Shown here piece by piece: positions 34,801 to 45,015 of a DNA stretch of 64,000 nt. Location: NCBI RefSeq assembly GCF_964355755.1, contig NC_092680.1, positions 10,331,001 through 10,395,000 on the forward strand, written 5' to 3'. The notes under the pieces are model-generated. The model was not told where the DNA came from, did not search any database, and was given only the letters and a program-made list of their open reading frames with translations. Each line of letters begins with the position of its first letter. The first letter of the stretch is position 1. The position numbers and the translations under genes were made by a program. This DNA comes from Antedon mediterranea (taxonomy: Eukaryota; Echinodermata; Crinoidea; Comatulida; Antedonidae).

Positions 34801-37800
34801 AATGGTATCAACTAAACTCCATTTTGTAAATTGTTTTTTTTCTACATATGGAACTCAATACTTGGTTGTTTACAATGCTGTAAACAAAACTATATACTGT
34901 ATGTATTTTTTTTAAAAATAAGTATACAAGCTTGTATTTTTTCACTATAGAAAATCTGTGAAAAATGGCAAAAACATCAAAATTTGGATAATTGACCGTT
35001 GTCATGGCAACAAAGACAACAAATTTAAAGTGTCTATTCATGGTAAAAATTTGAGAGAAATCCATTTTTTAACACCTGCCACCAAATCTTTGATGGCTTT
35101 TAAGATGTTTAATTTAACTCATAATATTCATGGTATTTAAAAATAATTAATATTTCATTGGTGGCACGCCATAAATTAATACGATCGACCTTCACCGCGA
35201 CGTACGTCACTACGTGTGTGGGTTCGCTGGGCTGTATAGCTTAGCTAGGCCTGGCCTAGGTGGCCTAGCTATTGCTGACCTAGCTAGGTTCATGCATGTG
35301 ATTGTTTCGTTTTTGCGAATGAAAAAAACATTGCAAAACACCAAGGTATCTTAGGTAATTAAAACCATTGATTAAAGTATGATTTTTCATAGTTTTATTA
35401 TTGTCGGCAATGTGGGTTTTGCGTGTGTCGACTAGGCTATTTGATACACCATATTAACATAACATAATAGTTATCCACTTTGAATTGACTAAAAATTGGA
35501 TTGAAAAAAAAATGTATTTACCTGAAAAAACTGTAAATTAAAGCAAAAAATGGTCAAATTGGCTGCCAGCCAATGGGTTTTTGGTTTAATTTAACCATTA
35601 TCTTCTCATTTTGTGAATGTGAGTGAAAACATAATTTTTTTTTTCTACGGACGTGATTAACTTTATTAAAACTACAAAATAACATATTCAAAGTCTGATT
35701 TAATCAATCTTCATTGTTCATGTTTTTGGGGGACAATACATCTTTAATTATGGAACTAGAAGTTATAGAAAAGAATCCATTCTCTGCTAAATGGGTTTAA
35801 ATAATTTGTTTATATATTTATTGACATGCTATATACTAACTATAATTTTAAGTAGAACACTTACACCAGATACAAATGTATGACAGGCTTCTGAGGGTGA
35901 AAGGTCAAGTGACATTACATCAGCATCATGACCATGGAAACTTTGCAACAGCTGACCACTTTCAACATCCCATAATGCACAGGTACTGTCGCCACTTCCT
36001 GTCAGAATCTAATAGAAAACAGTATTTAAAATGTAAACTATGAACCGTAAAAATTTTCCATGCTATTAATATCTTTCTACTAGATTTCTATATCATTTTC
36101 TCCAGGCATCATTCTTCTACATATATTCACAACTCATGTTTTGTAATTCACCTGAAGAGTGTGACTAGTGCTGGCCATACGAAACAAGCTTGTAGTGAAT
36201 AAATATGAAGTTTATCTTGTATCATTTTTTGTGCTCGATCCACGTGATCTGAATAATTTATATATTTTATATTCACAACTATTATACTATTTTATCTGTA
36301 TGTCTTAGGCTAGCTACTGCTATATTAGCTTAACAATAAGCATCTTAATTATATATCACAATATTATTGTCTTCTTTCGATTGACTTGTATTTTTTTGTT
36401 AAATAATTGAAACTGTAGCATGCAACTTGCCTGCTGGTCAGAATTGGTAAATGTACAGCATGACACATAGCTGGTGTGCATGGCAACTGCTCTCTTTTTG
36501 CTTGACAAATCTTCCTCTTGATTTAGCATGTATACACAGCATTTATTATCCAGTCCTCTGGGAAAAGGAAGTTCAATAAAAATTAATGAATATGCTGAAA
36601 TTCACAAATTTAGCGCCAATTGCAAAGTTTCTTGCCTTACCAGGATTAGCATATGGTCATTTGTAAAATTTGGAAAGAGGGGATGTTTAGCAGAAATGCA
36701 ATTAAAGGATATTATAGCTTTTTTAATCAGGTTTTTTATTTGTTGTTGTCTGATACTAACCCACAAGCAACCATTGTTCCTGAAGGTGCATATGAACATG
36801 CCATCACCCACGTTGTTGGCATTGTGATGCTGTGTTCCTATAAAACCAAATAAACACTTAATTACCTATCATTGCAACTTAGTATTAATAATTCAATCTA
36901 TCACAAGTATTTACTGCAGGTTTTTTAGCTTGGCCTAACTTACTCTATACAAATTAGCAAAAATAGCAGTCAGAACTATTTCTGTATTATTTTATACTTA
37001 AGTATGATCGTTTAAAAATGGAGAATAGGTACTGTACTAACAAAGCTCCTATCATCACTTCTCGGGCTTCATTTGCAAAGCAAAGAATACATAAGAAATC
37101 CCTCTCTGTTTTACCATCACCAAAATGTAAACATTTTTTAATTTTGTCACCCCTACATTTGCAGCACTACCAAAATACCACAACCAAAACCTCCTAGTCA
37201 TGTCCACCACCACCACTGTGTACCATGGTTTTAGGTGTCAATGATCACATCCATCAATCATAAGTCTACTGTATCTATCAAACACTGATGATTTTCATTG
37301 ATTAATTGTTTACCCGATTTGTAGTAAATGCATCCCATACAATAACTTTTCCATCTTGTGAGGAGCTGACCAAATGGCGTTTATCCCTGGCCCATTCCAT
37401 GCACAGTACCTTTCCCTGATGTCCCTTCAGAATTCGACGAGGCTTCATACTTAACTGAGGTAATGCTTCCAGCTTTTCAGCTACAACAGTTACTGTATAT
37501 TTTTTTTTCAAAAAAACAGAATTCATAAATATTAATATAGTTTTAGGCCTATACATTATGTAGCCTAGGCTAGTTTATAATGAATGTTTCCATGCAGCAT
37601 ACAGGCTAGAAAAGTTTTAAAAGCAGTTTATTTAGTACTCCTTAAATAGTAAAAATAAATACACAAAACAAATAATAAATAGGGTCTATGCTATAGACAG
37701 TTTGTGCTTTTAGTTTTGCCCAAACGATTCCCAACCTTTCATACCAACTCTTTTTCCTTCCTTGCCTGAGAGAGAGTTGCTGCCTAGGCTAGGGCTTGCT

Positions 37801-40433
37801 AGGGATGGGTTGTAGCCTAGCATTAGTAGGCCTCTATTCTAGCCTTCATGGAGAGTACTTTTATCGCCAACAACCTCCGAGCCTACTCTCTAGCTAGGTC
37901 TAGACCTGACTAGCTAGGCTAGACCGGTTATCAGGCCCAGATCGGGCCCAGAAAATGTGGTCCTGATAGTCTCATTCGCTGTGCCCGATCGTCTTAACGC
38001 AGGGCCCGATAGTCTTGTGTTCAATATGGTAAAATCGATTGCGTTTTATTTTGGTTCCAATAAAAATCAACATCTGCTATTCGGTATGGAGCGTCGCTGA
38101 TACGCTTTTGTGGTTGTACAGTAATTGGTTCTGGTCAATATTTGTTACGTATAAGGGATGAATGTTTATTTAGGCCTAATGTATATATAATTTTTTTCAA
38201 TTTATTTAACAGGTTGAAAATCATTGTACAAAAATGTTGTTTCTGAAAAAAAATCAGAAATTAATAATTAAAATAGTTTATAATTAGAGTTGATTAAGGA
38301 ATCTACCGTAGCATATTGACACTATGAATATAAGAATTCACGATTCACCCACAAAAGTGTACATGCAGAAATTAACCAGATGTTAATTACAAACCATTAT
38401 GTATAAAGACAGATTTTTTTATTTGCTTTTAATTTTACTGCAAATGCAATTATAATGAAAATATAAATTCAAACTGTTTCCACTTTTGGCAGGCAACTGT
38501 TACTGCTTTGATGTTTATTCTGTAACATGCTACCTTTTATTTTAAGGGGAATCCCCAGATTGTATCACGATAAAAAAAATCATGTGCTGAACAACAGGCG
38601 CACAGTACAGGAAGATTTACTGGTCTCATCTCCTACCACCACATAAAATTATCTGACCATTGACGTTCATTATATTAAAATGATTACATTTAAACAATGT
38701 TAACATTTAATTTAGTATAATTATAATTATGAACAATCATATTTTTAGAATAATGGTAATTTGGAAAACCACATCCTCTCCTCACCTATAATATTAAAAA
38801 GTAAATAAAATATATAATTAGCAAAATAAATACTCATCGTCTAAAATAATAATCTACAGTAGGCATACCTAATATAAAAACGATCACAAAATGTATAATA
38901 TTCACGAAAATGTATTTAGTGCGCCAAATACAAAGGTGTCTGATCATTTCGGCCGCCAGTTATTTCGGCCGCCGGTTATGGAACGCCCAAAATCATGAAA
39001 CGCCAAAAAAGACAAAATATGTATTGTTCATTTCGGCCGCCAGAATCGTCAATATTGTTAATAACGTATGGCACGCCTTAATTGTCAAAAAGGGTGTATA
39101 CATGTGCCTATAGACGTGTGTGTGTGTGTAAATCACACAGCCGATTTATGACTTATGGAGGGATGGGCGGCCGAAATGACTGGCGGCCGATATGCACTGC
39201 GACGTAATAAAACCCAATCGATTAAAAAAAACATGACAGATATGATAAAAAAAACGCCGTGGTTAGGATTCCGGCACCGGAACTCAACTGCCCACCGTTA
39301 GGGAATCCGACACGCTATTGCGCATGCCCATAGCTCTGGGAAGTGAATTATAGCTTGCACTTTATAGAGTGCCACACACACCACACCACCGAGAGTCGGA
39401 GTGTTATAGGGATTACTGTAGCCTAGATAGTCGTTGCGCGAGGGGAGAGAGCGATGGATGAAACTTTGCCTATGCCATACATGAATTAATAATTAAAATA
39501 CGACTACGCCACGCGTTAAAATAATTATAATGATATTAATAAGTATCAGTTTCTATCTAAGATTCGTAATGCTGTTTTTAGTGTTGCGACCCTGACTTCC
39601 CGAACAGTTTTTTCACATCCAACTTGTGATTGCATGTTGTTATCAGGGACAACTCCCTGTTGTTATGTACAGTATAATAATGCGTTGTGAAAAATCATAA
39701 AACTAGTCATGTAATTATTATAATTCATAATGATATGAAGTTTATATATGAATAAAGCAACCACTTTTTAATTACAAAATAAATAGGCCCACTGGTCACG
39801 TCTAACTGGTAGCCCTAGCCTAGATTAGTGGATCCCGTATTAGTAGGCATCTATAGGCTAGTTCGCCGTGTGGCGCAGCTATGAAATGATCCATCGCTGT
39901 TGATAAGTATAGAGTCGCCGATTACCTCGCTCTGGGCATGCGCAATAGCGTGTCGGATTCCCTAACGCTGGGCAGTTGAGTTCCGGTGCCGGAATCCTAA
40001 CCACGGCGTAAAAAAAATGCCTTAGGCTATAGGCCTAGGCCTAGCTAAAACTGACGCGCGCCATAAAAAATTCAAAAAGTTGGTTTAATTATTGCGACCA
40101 AAATAAAACGTGCCCGATCGTCTTGTTTGTTGGTCCCGATCGTTTGGTCCCGATCGTCTGTCCCGACCCGAGTCGCGCCCAGGCTAGCCTACCTAGCAAG
40201 CTAATAATAAAATAAAAATATAGGCCTAGCCTAGGCCTCCCTAGGCCTAGAGGCCTATGTGTACTTCTAGGCTAGGCTATGCCTAGTATTTACACAAATC
40301 ATTGCAAAAGATTACATATACATTCTATGTCATTTAATTTCTTTCGTTCTTCTTCTAATTTTGTTTTTAATGCCTCTGCTTCCCTTGCCAAAGAAGCCAA
40401 ACCTTCATCTCTTCCTCCTCCGTGAACAGCCAT
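28865..40433 (-). CDS. GNB5: Guanine nucleotide-binding protein subunit beta-5
   Basis: Eight exons on the minus strand: 40433-40322, 37492-37314, 36837-36761, 36557-36431, 36008-35865, 29878-29738, 29396-29300 and 29043-28865. They join without a phase error into 351 residues, against about 353 for the short vertebrate form. The start ATG has A at -3 and G at +4. The N-terminal helix (about 1-50) is the coiled coil that pairs with the G-gamma-like domain of R7-family RGS proteins. Seven WD blades follow, ending with VIVWD, CCVYM, CALWD, ALVWD, CRLYD, VNIWD and the C-terminal LRIWA. Close matches to known G-beta-5 include [13 protein letters not shown] and KESIIFGA. Beta-5 with R7 RGS proteins speeds G-alpha-i/o GTP hydrolysis in neurons (family knowledge). 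Intron 4 is GC-AG. Introns 1 and 5 are enlarged by transposons. Confidence 0.97.
29300..29396 (-). CDS. GNB5: GNB5 exon 7
   Basis: Encodes [19 protein letters not shown] and [14 protein letters not shown], the end of WD blade 5 and start of blade 6. The acceptor is CACTATAG and the donor G|GTAAGT, in phase 1. This exon is the clearest fingerprint of the beta-5 subtype in the window. Confidence 0.95.
29470..29586. repeat. Near-perfect palindrome in GNB5 intron 6
   Basis: The core arms 29493-29525 and 29532-29564 are exact 33-bp complements around the 6-nt loop TATTCC. Similarity extends outward about 15 bp (ATAACTTAAAATA / TATTTTAATGTTAT). The hairpin would be very stable. It may be a tiny foldback element or a recent inverted duplication. 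Confidence 0.85.
29946..30085 (+). mobile_element. SINE fragment, same family as 30255
   Basis: Starts within the T-arm (GAGTCTCGGTTGGGGCGACT). It continues TTTTCTCATTCTCACAGATT and carries the full body through ATATCACCGGGCGGTTTAGA to a TA-rich tail. The head is lost. It lies in GNB5 intron 5, antisense to the gene. Confidence 0.65.
30255..30445 (+). mobile_element. tRNA-headed SINE, full-length copy
   Basis: 30255-30325 folds as a tRNA: acceptor GCCCCAG with TTGGGGC (one G-U), D-arm TGGTCTAATGGTTAGGAC, anticodon stem TCTGC/GCAGG, loop ATATCAA, T-loop TTCGAGT. The body (TTTTTCTCATTCTCACAG ... GGGCGGTTTAGAATTACTG) is the same as at 29946, and the end is (TA)n. A polymerase III retroposon in GNB5 intron 5. 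Confidence 0.7.
30950..32780. repeat. Degenerate tandem repeat, period about 190 bp, split by a TIR element
   Basis: Recurring blocks appear in the same order at 30960-31320 and 32360-32780: ATCCTTAGTTACGCATAGAA, GGTAAAATGTTGA, TCATTTGACCT, AAATTTGGAAAAAGTAG, AATCAATTTTTT and CATGAAAACCCC. Units are heavily diverged. The array fills part of GNB5 intron 5 and is interrupted by 31451-32173. Confidence 0.6.
31451..32173. mobile_element. TIR element in GNB5 intron 5, about 723 bp
   Basis: The left end AGGGCGCGTTTATACAACAC matches the reverse complement of the right end (AGGGTCGTGTTTATACAACAC) over about 22 bp. The flanks allow a TA duplication (TTA|GGG...CCC|TAG), suggesting Tc1/mariner-type insertion. 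The interior is unique sequence without a transposase; overlapping short frames on both strands look random. Confidence 0.55.
32781..35700. other. Remaining GNB5 intron 5 sequence
   Basis: AT-rich, with T-runs. 33549-33591 and 33817-33844 share a degenerate GAGGCG..TTATTCAAA motif, possibly from an old DNA transposon. 35728 carries GGGACAATACATCTTTAA. No exon: the GNB5 frame joins directly across the intron. Confidence 0.5.
36429..36430 (-). other. GNB5: GC 5' splice site of GNB5 intron 4
   Basis: Exon 4 ends ...GACCAGCAG and the intron begins GCAAGT; the acceptor ATTAG is at 36013-36009. Only this junction keeps the conserved order S-D-Q-Q then I-L-T. The nearest GT would shift the frame. 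CAG|GCAAGT is the usual context of the rare GC-AG class. Confidence 0.9.
38945..39195. mobile_element. Short TIR element with TTTCGGCCGCC motifs
   Basis: The left end CATTTCGGCCGCCAGTTATT is mirrored at the right end as GCGGCCGAAATGACTGGCGG, with a further internal copy near 39033. GC-rich islands in AT-rich DNA. Non-autonomous; target duplication unclear. Confidence 0.55.
39255..40008. mobile_element. Mutator-like MITE, 76-bp TIRs, 9-bp target duplication
   Basis: The terminal inverted repeats start CGCCGTGGTTAGGATTCCGG and match over 76 bp with a single difference. TAAAAAAAA is duplicated at 39246-39254 and 40009-40017. A 9-bp duplication with long TIRs fits Mutator-like elements. The 600-bp interior has no reading frame. 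Insertion is in GNB5 intron 1; the near-identical TIRs suggest recent activity of the family. Confidence 0.85.
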
Positions 40434-41214
40434 TTTTCTGATGTTTATTTATTTTTCAGCTATTATCAAAGATAGTAAGATGTTACACTTCCTATTCGTT
40501 CAATGCAAATAAAAGCGAGACAACATGGAGCTAAATTTAAAGGGCGCCTCGCACGTCGAGTAGGGATACGGAAAGTTATTGTATAGGAAATAGGCTATTA
40601 TAACAGTAGAATAATAATAATATGATTGTAAAATTAAGATTTAATACGAATTAACATATACAATGTAATGTTATCTTTATAGAAAGTGCAAATGAATCAT
40701 ATTTATATGCTTTGGAATACAAATTTGTGTTTCAATTACCTGGAATTGTTTAGGTACCTGGAATATCTACCCGTATTTTATTTCTTTTATTTTAATGTTT
40801 TTATTTGCAAATCAATTTTTAAATTATTTACATTTAATTGTTTATCATTGGACAGAGATAGAGAATGTAATACCTAGCTTTAGAAACACTTCTTCATCAG
40901 AGTGAGTAAATATATTACGAGCCCTAGTGGTAATAATAATAGGCCTAAAATGCATGCGCAGCCTATTATAAAAATCGATTACGTACTGGTTTATTTCTAA
41001 ATGGGTAATAAAATAGAATAGGTAGTATGGCATGTAATCAATCAATCAATCAATATTTATTGTAATCAATAATATTATACAAATAGTCGATCTGTATACA
41101 ATGAATATATCTATTAATTTTAATAATTTAATAATAACTAATTATTATATTATGCTTGTAACAGTCCGAACTTTCGTGCATTCACCGTAATTTTATATGC
41201 CATGATTATGTAAT
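40434..41214. other. Upstream region of GNB5
   Basis: Contains the likely 5' UTR and promoter of GNB5. On the minus strand an octamer ATTTGCAT lies at 40510-40503, about 70 bp before the start codon, next to an AT-rich block. The transcription start cannot be fixed. Further out there is an ATCA tandem run at 41037-41053 and no other gene. Confidence 0.35.
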
Positions 41215-41450
41215 TGTGATAATGCTAAAAATGGACAAAAACGGTTTCAAATGTGATTTTAAGCACTTTGATGTTTTTGTACCAAGTTTCATCGAAATGC
41301 ACAAAATGGTCTAAAACGTCTCCAAATACGATATTAAGCTATTTTGTGCACTTTGATGTTTTTGTCTGAAAAGTTTTATCGAAATGCTCAAAATGGTCTA
41401 AAACGTCTCCAAATGCGATATTAAGCTATTTTGTGCACTTTGATGTTTTA
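41215..41450. repeat. 86-bp satellite, first block
   Basis: About three units of the satellite described at 45016-47200, cut on the right by the TIR element at 41451. Confidence 0.85.
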
Positions 41451-44400
41451 GTAGGGCGGCCAATGTGAGCTTTTTCATCATGGGGGGCATTTTCTGTTAA
41501 TAGCAGGCAACCATGTGGAATATATCCCTTATAGGATGACAAAAAAGATAGGGGTGGATGCCGCTCTCAAATTTTAGGTCAAAGGTCATTTTCAAGGTTA
41601 TAAGGTCAAATATGGTAAAATAGAGGTTTAAGCTGTTTTCAACAACGTATAAGCTAATTAAAAGAAATGTAACCATTATTGGATCATTATTGACATATTG
41701 CTGTAGATGGTCACAAGTTCATAAATTTTTCAACTTACAAGTTTAAAGGTCATTTTCAAGGTCATAAGGTCAAATAGAGCACAGACCTGTTAATTATCGG
41801 TATTAATAATTGAAATAAACATAATTTTCATGATAGCCTGGGGCTGATGGATAGTGTGGTGTCAAAAAGACCAGAATTGTAATGGGAAGATTTTAAACTT
41901 TTTGAGTCACTCCTGGAAGGTGTTCAAGGGATGGAGAGGATGAGTCCTAGAGTATCAAAATAACCGAAACTGGAGGTCTACTGGAATGTCTTAAATTTCA
42001 TTTAAAAACGGTCACAAAGGGTTTGTGGGTTGGGAGTAATGGGCGACATAGCCCATGCCAATATTCAAAATTTTTCTGGGATGGAAGGAGGTAAACGCTC
42101 TGAGGTGGGTATTTCTTCCAGCACCGATATATAATGCCTACTGGCCATCTGGGTAATGGCAAACGATTGAATCACAACCACACATGCATGCTTTTGGTAA
42201 CAACTTCATCTGGCTCTTTAGTTTACATACACATGTAAAAAGTTCCAAACTGACAACTGGGTTAGGGACTTCCAAACAACCCGATTCATTTAGGCCACAT
42301 ACTGATCTCTGCCTGATAGTTGGCTCGTATGTTTAGGTTCTATGATGTTTGTATTCACCATAGGTGAGTTTTTTAAATTTGTGTTTCCCTAAGTGGAAAT
42401 ACAGTATTTAAATATTTATTAAGTAAATTGAAATACTTAATATTCAAGGGAAATTTATATCACTATAGTGTTAATGGTATATGGTCACTGAGTCTAGATG
42501 GAGGTAGCATTTCAAGACCCTCCAAAGAGTATTCTGTTATTATACAGTTATCTGTTCAAGAGTACCATATATTTGGCAATATTCAACTTTACTGTACACT
42601 GTACGTGCAAAGTCTTAGTCAATTCCATTTACAAGGAGTGGATGCGTTACAAATGATTTCCAGTATGACCTCTTCCCATAACCAGCAAATAATGACGTGC
42701 TGCAACCTGTAATGACATGGAAGCTGGTTAGATTATTCGTAATAGGTTTTCAACCATTTTATTGTTCACTATACCAGACATCGTCCATACTTTTGTACGG
42801 TTGCTATTGGAGTTACAAAGTACATATCATTATACATCAACTTCCATGTATAATTGCAAGCTCTTTGTTATTGACATAGAAGAATGTCTGAAAACGTTCT
42901 GATATTTGTTCAGATATTTGTGGCCCAAAACATATACGGAAGTACAGATTAGTACATTGGGACTATCCTTTCAATTGTGTCACTGCTTTTATCCACCCCT
43001 TTCCAATGTAATGATCAAGTACAACAAAATGACGAAATATCTAGGTAACTTGCATAAATACTTGCATAGTCACCAAAATGTTTTACTGCCATGTTTACTG
43101 AATCCTATAGTGCATGACCATCATGTTTTTAAGTTTTCTTCTGGAACTGTGGGTATTTCAACGCCATCCATCAAGATATGTGAAGTCATATTTGGTTAAA
43201 GATATTAAAATTAGGCTATGATCATACTCCAATGGGTGATCAGTAGATTTTCTGTCAGTTTTTTTGTTTTTATATACTTTATCGAAACAGTTGCCTTATA
43301 GAAATCCGCAAATGTTTAGAGCGATGCTTTCTCAGTGACTCATGGAGTTTTAAGTTCTACTGTTTTTTTCTTTCAATAAGTTGTTACTTTAAATATAAGA
43401 TCTTCCTTATCATCTGTTAGGTCGAAATAATATTGTGTATTATGTGTGATTCGTGATCAGTCCGACCATGTCATGCAGAACCTATCAATGAATTACAGCG
43501 TTTCTTGTCATACCAATGATTCTATTTTGAATCGATCAATCATCCACTCAGTGTTGAGAGTCATTGGTTCTGATTAGTTTAGATAGGTAAACTTGTTTAC
43601 CCTTTTAACCTCATTTCTACAACGAATCCAATCGGTTTTTAAATGTGTTGGTGGTTTCAGAAATGACAACTTCGGTTGGCTAACTATTCAAATATATAAT
43701 TACTCATTATGAAAAAGTGGATCTCCTATCAGTCCTTTGTGAAATTTAGGTTTAAAAAGTCTAAGCTGATGTCCTCGTGTATTTCTGCTTAGATTGCATC
43801 CAATTTGAAGGAAGTCTTCCTTGGCTACACCCTTAAAACCTTTTGAAAATGTTCAATCAAGTCACCACGAATTCGTCTGTCATACAGGGCTGTTAGGCCA
43901 AGAAACTTTAAACGATCTTCATATGAATAAGAATGGATAGCTGGAATTTGATTTGTCGCGTGACGTTGTCCTCTTTCAAGTGCGTTTAAGTCTTTTTGGA
44001 GAAAGGGATTCCATACCTGGACACAGTATGTAACGTAATGTTTGTAAATAACGTTAAAACCGTCTTTATCCATGTGTATAAAGAACCTCTTAATTACTTA
44101 AGGAGTTTTATATCTGTAAACACCGCCAGCCAAGATAGCATGCGAAGGTCTGAAGAAGGAGAACCCATTTACCACTCCTTCCAACCTTGATAAAGTCCAA
44201 TAGTTAGGGTTTTTGAAAACAAAGACTCGATACCCAGGTTTCTCTTTCGAGATTTCTTGAAACAACAAACTTAAAAAAAACTTGTATCATTGAAAGAATG
44301 AAAAAATGTTTAAATAATTACATTATAGGGGGTAAAACAAAAACATCTCAACAATAGGTCATATAGGGGTCTCTGTTTTCGAAATTTTTTCTAAAAACAA

Positions 44401-45013
44401 ATTTCTAAATATTATTACATTATTATAGGTAATATTAATAATTTTTCTAAAAACAAATTTCTAAATATTACATTATTATAGGTAATATTAATAATATTAT
44501 AGTAAAAGACCAATCTTTTGGCACATATGGCGTTTCATTTTTTCCGACAAAAATCAAAACGATGACTGGTGGAAAACATAAAAACGAAAAATTTACAACA
44601 GACTGGGAAAAGCCTATTAAAAAACTGTGTGTACTTTACAGAAATATATGAAAACAACATTTTGAGAAAATTACACTTTTATATTTAATTTCCTATGTTT
44701 TTATGTGTAAAATAAAATGTTTATCTCATAATTATTACTTTAATATGAAGCATCAGTTGATCTTCAAATATACTTTTTTGGATAGATCTGATGATGTAGA
44801 TGATTTTCAGTGAATAAAAAAAAATCCTATATTTTGACCTTGTTTGACCTCTTGACCACATAAACGGACCTTAAACCCCAAAACTGAAGATGGCATCCAC
44901 CCCTATCGTTTTTGTCACCCCACAAAGGATACATTCAACATGGTTGCCTGCTATTAACAAAAAATGCCCCCCAAACTTTTTATAGAGGACTTTTGTGTAT
45001 TTGGCCTCTCTAC
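41451..45013. mobile_element. 3.6-kb TIR DNA element inserted in the satellite
   Basis: The ends GTAGGGCGGCC and GTAGAGAGGCC (reverse complement of the right end) open imperfect inverted repeats of about 120 bp. Strong blocks inside are GTTAATAGCAGGCAACCATG and GATAGGGGTGGATGCC. TA flanks both sides (41449-41450, 45014-45015), as for Tc1/mariner-type insertion. Short open frames of 94-97 codons at 42428-43199 are not recognised as a transposase. A LINE fragment lies inside. Confidence 0.65.
43580..44075 (-). pseudogene. CR1-like LINE reverse transcriptase C-terminal fragment
   Basis: The minus-strand frame carries YCVQVWNPFLQKDLNALERG and YEDRLKFLGLTALYDRRIRG. After one frameshift it reads GCNLSRNTRGHQLRLFKPKF near 43800. 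These blocks end the ORF2 of CR1/Jockey-type LINEs. Everything upstream is absent and it sits inside the 3.6-kb TIR element. Confidence 0.8.
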
Positions 45014-45015
45014 TA

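Larger units (their letters stand above)
37928..40190. mobile_element. Possible TIR transposon filling GNB5 intron 1
   Basis: CCCGATCGTCTT-type motifs cluster at 37935-38016 and, largely in the opposite sense, at 40110-40165. GCGTTTTATTTTGGTTCC at 38041-38058 is complementary to the block at 40092-40108. This suggests a 2.2-kb element with repeat-rich ends. The ends are not exact and no transposase is seen. Confidence 0.35.

Noticed and set aside
36528-36853. Plus-strand frames of 66-99 codons
   Set aside because: Antisense to GNB5 exons 3 and 4; no conservation expected or seen.
42428-43199. Three consecutive open frames of 60-97 codons considered as a transposase
   Set aside because: Different frames, no DDE/D-type motif or helix-turn-helix recognised, composition like the surrounding noncoding DNA.
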